Of a stretch of 13,052 bases of DNA, positions 6,541-13,052 are shown one piece after another. Position 1 is the stretch's first letter. Each line of letters opens with the position of its first letter. Position numbers and translations under genes: made by a program. Below the pieces are notes generated by a model. It searched no databases, had not been told where the DNA came from, and saw nothing but the letters and a program-made list of their open reading frames with translations. Source of the stretch: Puniceicoccales bacterium. GTDB lineage: Bacteria; Verrucomicrobiota; Verrucomicrobiia; Opitutales; UBA953. Where the stretch lies: positions 1-13,052 of the forward strand of contig JAITPT010000325.1 in assembly GCA_031289285.1 (NCBI GenBank), read 5' to 3'.

Positions 6541-6615
6541 GCTTCGTAAAAAAACGCGCACCGCTGCCACTCCCGCAGAAGGCCGACGCGAATGCCGACG
6601 CCGTTGCCGTCGCCA

Positions 6616-8025
6616 TCACCGCGCCCGCTGCCGACGCCGCGTCCCCTTCCCTGCGCTCTTTTTCTGCGTAGCGAACGCCGCCGCCGCCGCTTGCAATCGC
6701 GGCGGAAGCAAAGCCTCGACGACGACGCCCTCTGCCGTATGTCGCTCCGAGAGCACCGCGCCCGCCGTGTGCAACTCGCCCAAAAAATCGTGCCTGTCGT
6801 GCGGTATCAACAAGCTCGCTGACTCGCGTCCCGCCGTGGCCCGCTCCTCCAAGATCGCCAGCAGCCCACTCAAACCCGCGCCTGTTTTCGCGCTGACAAA
6901 CTGTGCGTCCGGATGCTGCGCCCGCGCCGCGAACTTCGGAGCGTCGTCCGCGCAGGCGTCGGTTTTGTTGAAGACCGTCAAGATGGGTTTGTCCGCCGCG
7001 CCGATTTCCGTCAGCACCTCGCGAGTCGTCCGCCAGTGCGTCTCGTGCTCCGGCGACGACAGGTCAACGACGTGGATGAGAAAGTCCGTGCGCACGGCCT
7101 CTTCCAGCGTGGCTTTGAACGCCTCGACAAGGCGGTGCGGGAGCCGCCGCACAAACCCCACGGTGTCAGTTAGCAGCAGCGTGCGCCCGCCGGGCAGCGT
7201 GAGGCGGCGCGTCACGGGATCGAGCGTGGCAAAAAGTTTGTCGGCGGCATAAACGCCCGCGCCTGTGAGCGCGTTGAGCAACGAAGATTTGCCCGCGTTG
7301 GTGTAGCCGACGATTGCGGCGGAGGGCACGGGGACACGCCGCCGCTGTTTGCGCTGCGTGGCGCGACGGCGGATAACATCGTCCAACTCCGCTCGCACTT
7401 TTGCGATGCGCTCACGAATGAGCCGCTGGTCCATCTCGATTTGTTTTTCGCCGGCGTCGCGCTGCGTAGAGCCGCCGCCGCGCTGGCGGTCGAGGTGCGA
7501 CCAAAGATGTTTCAGGCGCGGGAGCTGGTGCTCAAGCTGCGCGAGGCGCACTTGGAGAACCGCCTCGCGGGTCGAGGCACGTGCGGCGAAAATGTCAAGA
7601 ATTACTTCTTGGCGGTCAATGACGCGCAGCCCCGTGTCGCGTTCCCAGTTGCGTTGCTGAGCGGCGGAAAGCTCATCGTCGAAGACAAGTAAATTTGCAC
7701 CGACAGCGCGGGCTTCGGCGGCGAGTTCCACCGCTTTGCCGGAACCGACAAGGAGGCGCGGGCTGTCTTCGCGCAGACGCACGACGACGGAGCCAGCGAT
7801 GGGCACCGCAAGGTTGGCGACCAGCTCGCGCAATTCTCCGAGCAAGGCGGCGGCCTCGGCAGGTTCTTGCCCGTGGCGTTGGAGACCGACGAGAAATGCC
7901 GTCTGTGCTTCACCCTCGCCTGCCCCGCCGCCTCGTGTGTTTTTTCCGCTACGCCGCGACGCCGCGCCTTTGTCTTCGTCGTCCGGCTTGTCCCTGTTGT
8001 TGCAATTGCTCTTGTCGCCCTTCAT
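6616..8025 (-). CDS. hflX: Ribosome-associated GTPase HflX
   Basis: GTPase that binds the 50S subunit and splits stalled 70S ribosomes, typically under stress. 469 aa. The N-terminal HflX domain (about 42-220) contains the glycine-rich DRQRGGGSTQRDAGEKQIE segment at 179-197 and the long coiled coil around it. The G domain shows G1 GYTNAGKSS (240-248), G2 T267 (FATLDP), G3 DTVG (287-290), G4 NKTD (353-356) and G5 SAKTG (378-382). A hydrophilic 35-residue N-terminal extension and a basic C-terminal tail ending RRRQRAR are lineage-specific additions. The start is the ATG at 8025, preceded closely by AAGGGG. It lies upstream of hup on the same strand but 269 bp away, so probably a separate unit. 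Confidence 0.95.
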   Translation of the reverse strand: MKGDKSNCNNRDKPDDEDKGAASRRSGKNTRGGGAGEGEAQTAFLVGLQRHGQEPAEAAALLGELRELVANLAVPIAGSVVVRLREDSPRLLVGSGKAVELAAEARAVGANLLVFDDELSAAQQRNWERDTGLRVIDRQEVILDIFAARASTREAVLQVRLAQLEHQLPRLKHLWSHLDRQRGGGSTQRDAGEKQIEMDQRLIRERIAKVRAELDDVIRRRATQRKQRRRVPVPSAAIVGYTNAGKSSLLNALTGAGVYAADKLFATLDPVTRRLTLPGGRTLLLTDTVGFVRRLPHRLVEAFKATLEEAVRTDFLIHVVDLSSPEHETHWRTTREVLTEIGAADKPILTVFNKTDACADDAPKFAARAQHPDAQFVSAKTGAGLSGLLAILEERATAGRESASLLIPHDRHDFLGELHTAGAVLSERHTAEGVVVEALLPPRLQAAAAAFATQKKSAGKGTRRRQRAR

Positions 8026-8241
8026 GACCCCTTATCACCCTCGCGCCTCTTTTATTCAACCCGAAACACAGTCATCGCGTCCTCGCTATTTTGAGTGGGA
8101 GCACTGGTGCCGCAGCCCCGCATGGGGGGAGATTATCGGGTTGCCGGATGCTGGTGGTGCGTATTCCGTTGCAATCTTGTGGCGGGCACATGGTGGGCAC
8201 TGCAAGGGAAAGTTGCACGAACCGCGGCGAAGTCAAGTAAT

Positions 8242-8264
8242 AAAATGGCTGCCTTTTAATTCGA
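8242..8264 (+). repeat. Dispersed repeat copy C
   Basis: AAAATGGCTGCC followed by TTTTAATTCGA. It matches the inverted copy at 1985-2007 at 21 of 23 positions, including sequence outside the 19-bp core shared by the two copies around the R-M genes. It stands alone here, with no partner nearby. Confidence 0.55.
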
Positions 8265-8382
8265 GCGCAACAAATTGGCAAAATATTATCCGTGTCGTAA
8301 GTGCATGATTTATCGGATATTTGAGACGCAGATACCCACGCCCCTCTCCTGCCCTCTTCATCCCCCCTCCCTCCTCTCTCCG

Positions 8383-8556
8383 AATAATCCTAAAAACGGC
8401 AGTTAATGCGGGCGGTTTTGCACAATCTTTTGGTCGTCTGCTGCTTGCGCTTTCCGCTCCACGCACCGCAAGGTGCGCGTCGGGAAAGCGCAAACCGCAT
8501 CCGCCTCAAAATCTTGCGCAAACCCATCCCGCTGAACTGCCGTTCTTAGGATAATT
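8383..8556. repeat. 174-nt imperfect long hairpin with GCAA apex
   Basis: The ends pair (AATAATCCTAAAAACG at 8383-8398 against the reverse complement of 8541-8556, 14 of 16). Pairing continues with interruptions through ACGGCAGTT, TTTTGC-CAA-TTTT and TTGCGCTTTCC to an apex CGCACC-GCAA-GGTGCG at 8462-8477. GCAA is a stable GNRA tetraloop if transcribed. The two arms differ at many positions but keep pairing blocks, as in a MITE or a structured RNA. No open frame of interest lies inside. Confidence 0.6.
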
Positions 8557-8823
8557 AACCAGACTAAAGATTTTGCCATTGGGTCGTCGGGACATCCGAT
8601 AATCTTGCCCTTGCAGGGCTAAAAAACAAGAGACCCCGATAAGGGGCATCAGCAATTGCCAATACTCGCGTCCCACTCAAAACAGCGAGGAACCCGTTTT
8701 TAGGCTAAATAACGAGGAACCGATTTAGTGACTTTTTGAAAGCAAGTTGGAATAAGCCCCGCACCCGCCGCGACCTTCCGCGCCGTCCGCCACGACCTCC
8801 CGCCGTCTGCGCCGCGCCGCCGC

Positions 8824-11412
8824 CTATTTCTTTTGGGGCAGCACGGTGTAGATTAGCCCTTTGTCGTCGCGCAGGTATTTTTCGGCAAAAACTGCGAGAG
8901 TGTCGGCGTCCTGTTTGTCCAGCATTTTTTCCCAATGCTCGTCGGAGTTTGCGCCGATGCCGTAGAGCGTGAGCAACGCGGCCTCCATCGTGCGTGCCCC
9001 GATTGTCTGCGCCTGTATCCGCTTCGCAGCGCGTAGGCGGGCTTTCGCGGAGATGATTTCCTCGTTAGAAATTTTCTTCTCGCGCACACGTATTAACTCC
9101 CTGCGCATCGCTTCGAGGACGGCTTCGACGTGGCTTGGGATTGTGCCGGCGCAGAGGAAAAACATTCCCTCGCGCAACGCGCTCAACCGCTCCGCGCCCA
9201 CAAAGTAGGCCATGCCGCGCTCCTCGCGCACCGAGATAAACAGCTGGCTCGCGATGCCGCTGAGCAGCTCCTCGAGCAATTGCCCTGGCACAAAATCGTC
9301 GTCAACAATACCCGCGTCGGGGAACGCCCAGAAAACAACCGCCTGCGAGTGCGGCTGCGTCTCGGAGACGCGCCCCGTCCGTGCGGGTGGCACGACGGCG
9401 GCGGGCGAGAGCAAATCGGGCGCGTGGCGGTTGCTGCCTTTCGCGCTGCTGCCGCTGTGCCAGTGCCCAAACTTCGCCTTCAAATCCGCCAGCACGGCGT
9501 CGCGGTCGAAGTCGCCGCTGACGGCGAGCACGGCGTTCTCGGGGCGGGCGAGCCAAGCGTGGAGGGCGCGGACATCGGCGGGCGTTATCGCGGCGAGGTC
9601 TTCTTTGCGACCGAGAGAATCAACGGACAAGGGGTGTTCCCCAAAAAAGATTTCGCGCAAGCGGCGTTTGCCATACTCGACGACATCGTCCTCGTTCTCC
9701 TGCAACGCGGAGCGCTGGGCGTCGCGTTCGGCGAGAAAAGTTTTTTCGCAAAGCGCGGGGTGCAGCACCGCGTCGGCGAGGATTTCGGTGGCGGCCTCGG
9801 CGTCGCCCGGAAGCACTTCGATGGCGAGGCCGAAGCTGTTGTTGCCGTCGGTCTCGTGGAGCGAGGCACCGAGCGTCTCGGCGGTCTCGGCGACTTCTGC
9901 GGCGGTGCGGTTCTCCGTGTCGCGCGTGAGCAGCGTGGCGAGTATCGCGCAGAGACCGCGGCGGTTGGCGGGTTCGCAGCGACCTCCGCCGGGGAACAAA
10001 ATGCGGAAGCTCACCTTCGGGTAGCCGCGCACGGGTTGGAGCAACACGCGCAAACCGTTTTCAAGCCGCACCTCTTCAAACGGCACTGGCCCGGCGGACG
10101 CCGCCGCTTCTGCTGCCGCCGCACGTGCCTCGGCCTCGGCGGTGCGCGGCTCCATCGCGTAGCAAGTCAAGGTATCGGGGCGGATATGCCGGCGGGCGGC
10201 TTCGAGCACTTCGAGCGGCGTGAGTGCGCCGACACGTTCGAGGTAGAGGCGCGGGTAACCCGGGTCGCCGATGACGACGCTCTGCGCCCCAAGTTGCGAG
10301 GCGATGCCGGAGACCGTTTTGCGGGCGTTGAGAAACGACATCAGGCAGGCGCGTCGTGCCTTGGCAAACTCGGTCTCGAAGAAGCCCTCGTCGAGCACAC
10401 CTTTGATGACGCTGAGAACCGCCTCTTCCACCTCGGCGCGTTTCCCCGGGTCGGCGATGTAGGAGAGCCAGAGAAGCCCCGTCGCGCCGGGTGCCCAGTT
10501 TGAGGCGTCAATCTCATGCACAATCCCAAGCTCGTTGTGCAGTTTGCAATTGAGGCGGCTGCTCTCGCCGAAGCCCAGAAGCATCGAGAAGATGTCGAGC
10601 GCAGGCGCGTCGGGGTGGCGCATCCCAGGGATACGCCAGACCATGCTGCCGCGCAGCACCTGCGTGTCGGCGTGCAGTGCGCCGCGACGCGGGGCAAGCT
10701 GCTCCGGCTCGGGCGGCACGCAAGGGATGCCGATGGCGGCAGCGGGCTGTTTGCCGAAGTGCTCCTCGGCAAGACGGAAAACCTCGCCCGGCGCGATGGC
10801 ACCGGCGACGGCGAGCACCATGTTGTTGGGGACGTAGCGCGCCTTGTAGTAAGCCTGAAGCTGCTTGTGGCCGAGTTGCGAAAACGCATCGCGCAGGCCG
10901 ATGACGGGCAGCCGATAGGGGTGTTCGTGAAAGGCGTCGGCAAGCACCGCCTCCGAGAACAGCGAGTCTGGGTCGTCGTCGCGCATGTCAATTTCGCGCA
11001 AGATGACGCTGCGCTCGCGCACGGCGTCGGCGGGAGACAAGTTGGCGCGAAACATCATTTCGGAGAGCACGTCGAACGCGAGTTCCGCGCATTCGGCGGG
11101 GCCGTCAATGTGATAGACCGTGCGGTCAAAAGTCGTGTAGGCGTTGATGCTGGCGCCCGCGCTCTGCACCAGCTTGGAGATTTCGCGGCAAGAATAATGG
11201 CGCGTCCCCTTGAAAACCATGTGCTCGACATAGTGCGAGATGCCGGAGCCGAGGAGGTCGCCCTCGTGGATGCTGCCGGTTTTTACCCACACTTGGACGG
11301 AGACGAGTCCGGCATTGTTTTCGGGCGCGAAAAGCACGGTGAGGCCGTTGGGCAGGATTTTGCGGAATGGCTCGATGCCAAAGAGTTGTTCGGTGGAAAG
11401 CGGAGAGTTCAT
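8824..11412 (-). CDS. M16 family zinc metallopeptidase, two fused modules
   Basis: Predicted Zn-dependent peptidase of the pitrilysin/processing-peptidase clan. I use the ATG at 11412 (862 aa). A TTG at 11487 would touch the menH stop codon and add 25 residues with no domain. The first module has the inverted zinc motif HYVEH at residues 60-64 (H60 and H64 bind zinc, E63 is catalytic), with the third ligand E140 in REIDMRDDDP, 77 residues after E63. The second module (from about 425) lacks HXXEH but keeps VREERGMAYFVGAE, the Arg/Tyr substrate-binding motif of M16 partner domains. This arrangement, active N-half and inactive C-half on one chain, forms the clamshell found in fused M16 enzymes. 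I see no obvious signal peptide. It lies 75 bp downstream of menH and is probably co-transcribed. Confidence 0.92.
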   Translation of the reverse strand: MNSPLSTEQLFGIEPFRKILPNGLTVLFAPENNAGLVSVQVWVKTGSIHEGDLLGSGISHYVEHMVFKGTRHYSCREISKLVQSAGASINAYTTFDRTVYHIDGPAECAELAFDVLSEMMFRANLSPADAVRERSVILREIDMRDDDPDSLFSEAVLADAFHEHPYRLPVIGLRDAFSQLGHKQLQAYYKARYVPNNMVLAVAGAIAPGEVFRLAEEHFGKQPAAAIGIPCVPPEPEQLAPRRGALHADTQVLRGSMVWRIPGMRHPDAPALDIFSMLLGFGESSRLNCKLHNELGIVHEIDASNWAPGATGLLWLSYIADPGKRAEVEEAVLSVIKGVLDEGFFETEFAKARRACLMSFLNARKTVSGIASQLGAQSVVIGDPGYPRLYLERVGALTPLEVLEAARRHIRPDTLTCYAMEPRTAEAEARAAAAEAAASAGPVPFEEVRLENGLRVLLQPVRGYPKVSFRILFPGGGRCEPANRRGLCAILATLLTRDTENRTAAEVAETAETLGASLHETDGNNSFGLAIEVLPGDAEAATEILADAVLHPALCEKTFLAERDAQRSALQENEDDVVEYGKRRLREIFFGEHPLSVDSLGRKEDLAAITPADVRALHAWLARPENAVLAVSGDFDRDAVLADLKAKFGHWHSGSSAKGSNRHAPDLLSPAAVVPPARTGRVSETQPHSQAVVFWAFPDAGIVDDDFVPGQLLEELLSGIASQLFISVREERGMAYFVGAERLSALREGMFFLCAGTIPSHVEAVLEAMRRELIRVREKKISNEEIISAKARLRAAKRIQAQTIGARTMEAALLTLYGIGANSDEHWEKMLDKQDADTLAVFAEKYLRDDKGLIYTVLPQKK

Positions 11413-11487
11413 TTTTGCGTAGAAGTGCGGCGGTTGCGGGCGTGAGAGCCGCCAAGGCAACCGCTTTCCACCGCGCGGGCAAGGCAA

Positions 11488-12366
11488 TTACCGCGTCAAC
11501 GCGACGAGTGCTCGTGCCAGTGCGGCGGGTTTTTCGATGTGTGGCAAATGCCACGCGCCACGCGCAAAAAACGTCCGCCCCAGTGGTAGCTGCGCTGCCA
11601 TCTCGGCGGCGATTGCGCAAAACTTTTTGTCGTTGGCACCGGCGGCGCACAGCGTGGGCACGTGCAGCCGTGGCAGCGCGTCCCACACGGGCGGCAACGC
11701 GCCTGCGCCGACCCCGCGCAAGCTCGCCGCCAAGTCTTCGGGGGCGTTGCGCAGACGTCGCTCGCGCAACGCGGCCAAGGCCGCCGGCGAAAGATTTTTT
11801 GGCAAACCCGCGAAAAGTTCCGAGTGCCACCAATGCTCGAGAAAGGCTGCCGTGCCGCTACGGCAAACCGCGTCGGCGAGTGCGTTGTCTGCCTCGCGAC
11901 GTCGGGTGCGTGCGTCGGCGTCGGCGATGCCCGGCGAAGCACCGATGAGCACCAGTGCAGAGATTTTTTCGCAGAGCACATCCGCATGTCGCGCCGCCCA
12001 TTGGAGTGCCAACCGCCCGCCCATCGAGTAACCCAGCAGCACCGGGAGCGGACGCGGAAGCAGGTGTGGATGTGGAAGCGGGTGCGGATGTGGATGTGGA
12101 AACGAGCATGGCATCGGAAGCGGACGCACGGAGTTTGCCTCGAAAGCTGCCAGTGCGTCGTCTATGACGGCGAAGTGCCGCGCCACCGCGCCCGCCCGCG
12201 CCGCGCCGTCGCCGCCGTGCCCGTCCTTCGGCCATTCTGGGCAGTGCCATTCCCAAGCCTGCGGCGCGGCGCGGCGCAACGGCTCAAAATCGTCGCCGCA
12301 ACCGGTGAAACCGTGCAGCGCAAGAACCCTGATTTTCGGCAATCTCACCCTCGCCCCAATGCGCAT
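11488..12366 (-). CDS. menH: Alpha/beta hydrolase, MenH-like SHCHC synthase
   Basis: Probable 2-succinyl-6-hydroxy-2,4-cyclohexadiene-1-carboxylate synthase of menaquinone biosynthesis. I use the ATG at 12366 (292 aa); a TTG eight codons upstream is less likely. MenH features: LHGFTGCGDDF (oxyanion region), LLGYSMGGRLAL with nucleophile S114, ASPGI, LEHWW...ELFAGL, RNAPEDLAASLRGVGAGALPPVW split around residues 206-228, AGANDKKF with D246, and HLPHIEKP with H273. Together they fit MenH better than general esterases. An unusual Pro/His-rich insert (residues about 80-109) precedes the nucleophile elbow and is coded by a GTGGAT-type simple repeat (about 12050-12115). No other men genes are in the window. 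It is probably co-transcribed with the M16 peptidase gene downstream. Confidence 0.8.
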   Translation of the reverse strand: MRIGARVRLPKIRVLALHGFTGCGDDFEPLRRAAPQAWEWHCPEWPKDGHGGDGAARAGAVARHFAVIDDALAAFEANSVRPLPMPCSFPHPHPHPLPHPHLLPRPLPVLLGYSMGGRLALQWAARHADVLCEKISALVLIGASPGIADADARTRRREADNALADAVCRSGTAAFLEHWWHSELFAGLPKNLSPAALAALRERRLRNAPEDLAASLRGVGAGALPPVWDALPRLHVPTLCAAGANDKKFCAIAAEMAAQLPLGRTFFARGAWHLPHIEKPAALARALVALTR

Positions 12367-12523
12367 TTTGCCCCGCCCTTGAAATCCCAAAAACCACCCG
12401 CCCCAGCCCCAAAAGACGCAACTGGTTTTGTGCTAACTCGAAAGCGGTGGCAGAGCGAGGAACGAGCGGCAACACCGCGTTGGGAGAGGCTGCAAAAAAG
12501 GGGGAACGAGCTTAAACCTAAAA
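12367..12523 (-). promoter_or_regulatory. G-rich leader upstream of menH
   Basis: On the menH strand, 12386-12410 holds four runs of three or more G (GGGG, GGGG, GGG, GGG, with loops of 2, 1 and 8). A further GGGCGGGG lies closer to the ATG at 12371-12378. This could form a G-quadruplex in the leader and also provides the only Shine-Dalgarno-like purines. I cannot identify -35/-10 boxes. Confidence 0.25.
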
Positions 12524-12633
12524 ACCGCAGATAACGCAGATGGACGCAGATAAAAAAAAGGAGGGTGGAGGGAGGAGAAAGGAGGGAGGAGGAAAAAATC
12601 TAAAATATCTGCGGTTTCTGCGTTATCTGCGGT
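12524..12633. repeat. CGCAGATAA-type inverted repeat with polypurine core
   Basis: The 17-bp arms are perfect: ACCGCAGATAACGCAGA at 12524-12540 and its complement at 12617-12633. Similarity extends inward with a second CGCAGATA unit on each side, giving arms near 29 bp. The spacer is almost pure purine on the plus strand (12552-12598, one T at 12566). CGCAGAT-rich palindromic repeats of this type are, from memory, widespread in intergenic DNA of Verrucomicrobiota, Lentisphaerota and related groups. Confidence 0.65.
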
Positions 12634-12739
12634 CTAAAACTGCGGAGGCATAGGCGGCGGGTGTGCGGTGCGTGTGTGCGGTGACACGGGCGTCTCGCTC
12701 GCAGGTGTTTCCCTGTGCGCATCAGCAACAGCAACAAAT

Positions 12740-12761
12740 CCCCGCTTGCCAATATGCGGGG
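12740..12761. other. Small GC hairpin upstream of the Rpn gene
   Basis: CCCCGC (12740-12745) pairs with GCGGGG (12756-12761) around a 10-nt loop, with AA/TT pairs outside after one mismatch. It resembles a weak intrinsic terminator but has no proper T-run on either strand. It lies 87 bp before the ATG at 12848. Confidence 0.25.
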
Positions 12762-12847
12762 TTTCGCCAATCCCACTTGCACACCTATTCACGCGCACAG
12801 CCACGCTCGTCACGCTTTTCCGAACCACGCTTCCCCATTTCCCGAAA

Positions 12848-13052
12848 ATGTCCGCCCGAAAAACACGTTCCCGCAACAAACCCGCCGACAAGCACAGCAC
12901 GTCCGCAGCGTCTGCCGCCACCGCCGCCCCCGACGACGACGACGCATCTGACGACGCCCACCAGCCGCACGACAAAATTTTCAAATCCATTTTTGGCAAC
13001 ACCGAGAACGCTGCTGCTTTCCTCCAACACCACCTCCCGCAAAGCGTCAGCC
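12848..13052 (+). CDS. Rpn/YhgA-family recombination-promoting nuclease, N-terminal part only
   Basis: An open frame from the ATG at 12848 runs without a stop to the window end (68 codons seen). After a Ser/Ala/Lys-rich N-terminus and an acidic linker (APDDDDASDDAHQ), it reads PHDKIFKSIFGNTENAAAFL followed by QHHLP. This matches the start of the Rpn family (HDKxFKxxFxxxENAxxFLxxxLP), known as PD-(D/E)XK-type DNA endonucleases that promote RecA-independent recombination and are often annotated as putative transposases. The catalytic residues lie beyond the window. The roughly 40-residue N-terminal extension before HDK is longer than I would expect. No Shine-Dalgarno is visible. Family assignment rests on a short segment but the motif is characteristic. 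Confidence 0.7.
   Translation, partial: MSARKTRSRNKPADKHSTSAASAATAAPDDDDASDDAHQPHDKIFKSIFGNTENAAAFLQHHLPQSVS

Larger units (their letters stand above)
8080..8691. repeat. Inverted repeat pair with 21-bp arms enclosing 570 bp
   Basis: The arm at 8080-8100 (TCCTCGCTATTTTGAGTGGG plus A) matches the reverse complement of 8671-8691 at 20 of 21 positions. Further in, 8114-8139 resembles the reverse complement of 8596-8620 (AGCCC-GCA-GGG...GATTATCGG), but the spacing from the outer arm differs (13 against 50 nt). The region could be one degenerate element or two inverted copies of a mosaic intergenic repeat. Confidence 0.5.
8026..8823. other. Long intergenic region built from repeats
   Basis: Nearly 800 bp with no credible gene on either strand. 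It contains the inverted repeat arms 8080-8100 and 8671-8691, a dispersed repeat copy at 8242-8264, a pyrimidine tract at 8341-8381, the long hairpin at 8383-8556, a second pair of related sequences (8114-8139 and, inverted, 8596-8620) and a CCCC-GATAA-GGGG hairpin at 8634-8646. A short direct repeat (CGAGGAACC, starting 8686 and 8712) follows. It looks like a landing area for several small repeat elements. Confidence 0.6.

Noticed and set aside
9130..10503. Long plus-strand open frame opposite the M16 peptidase gene
   Set aside because: It lies wholly antisense to a gene with clear motifs; its Gly/Arg/Val-rich translation has no domain and reflects GC-rich codon bias.
12634..13042. Minus-strand open frames at the right edge
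   Set aside because: Antisense to the Rpn start or crossing the hairpin and repeats; Gly/Val-rich with no domain.
1..13052. tRNA, rRNA or known riboswitch
   Set aside because: I saw no tRNA cloverleaf ends, rRNA core motifs or riboswitch signatures by eye; a tRNAscan-SE or Infernal run would be the decisive test.

Overview
The window most likely comes from a chromosome of a moderately GC-rich Verrucomicrobiota bacterium, possibly an Opitutales/Opitutaceae-type gut or anaerobic lineage. The hints are a secreted GH29 fucosidase, an HU-like protein carrying GRNPNKPE, a MenH-type menaquinone enzyme, several families of short palindromic intergenic repeats (including a CGCAGATAACGCAGA type), and start codons without clear Shine-Dalgarno sequences. 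This placement is an inference from protein style, not a search result.

Layout: positions 1-356 are non-coding and hold a 175-bp palindromic (REPIN/MITE-like) element. Positions 357-1928 (-) encode a secreted alpha-L-fucosidase. Positions 2202-3407 (+) and 3354-3986 (-) encode a type II restriction-modification pair: a DNA methyltransferase with an N-terminal winged-helix domain and a small PD-(D/E)XK endonuclease. They converge and overlap tail-to-tail by 54 nt. A near-identical 19-bp inverted repeat (1992-2010 and 4276-4294) brackets this module, which suggests it arrived or moved as a unit.

Positions 4312-8025 (-) hold three housekeeping genes: 4-alpha-glucanotransferase malQ, an HU/IHF-family protein gene followed by a strong intrinsic terminator, and the ribosome-associated GTPase hflX. 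Positions 8026-8823 are about 800 bp without a gene, made of inverted repeats around a 174-nt imperfect hairpin capped by a GCAA loop. Positions 8824-12366 (-) form a probable two-gene operon, menH then a fused two-module M16 zinc peptidase. Positions 12367-12847 hold a G-rich leader, a CGCAGATAA-type inverted repeat with a polypurine core, and a small hairpin. A gene for an Rpn/YhgA-family nuclease starts at 12848 (+) and runs off the window.

The housekeeping genes do not form one pathway. MalQ handles maltodextrin/glycogen, the fucosidase takes fucose from host or plant glycans, MenH serves menaquinone synthesis, HflX rescues stalled ribosomes, and HU organises the nucleoid. The accessory content is the bracketed R-M module, the repeat families and the partial Rpn gene. 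The most interesting part is the R-M module: possible terminal repeats, a perfect 22-bp palindrome just before the methyltransferase start, and a 16-bp tandem repeat before the endonuclease.
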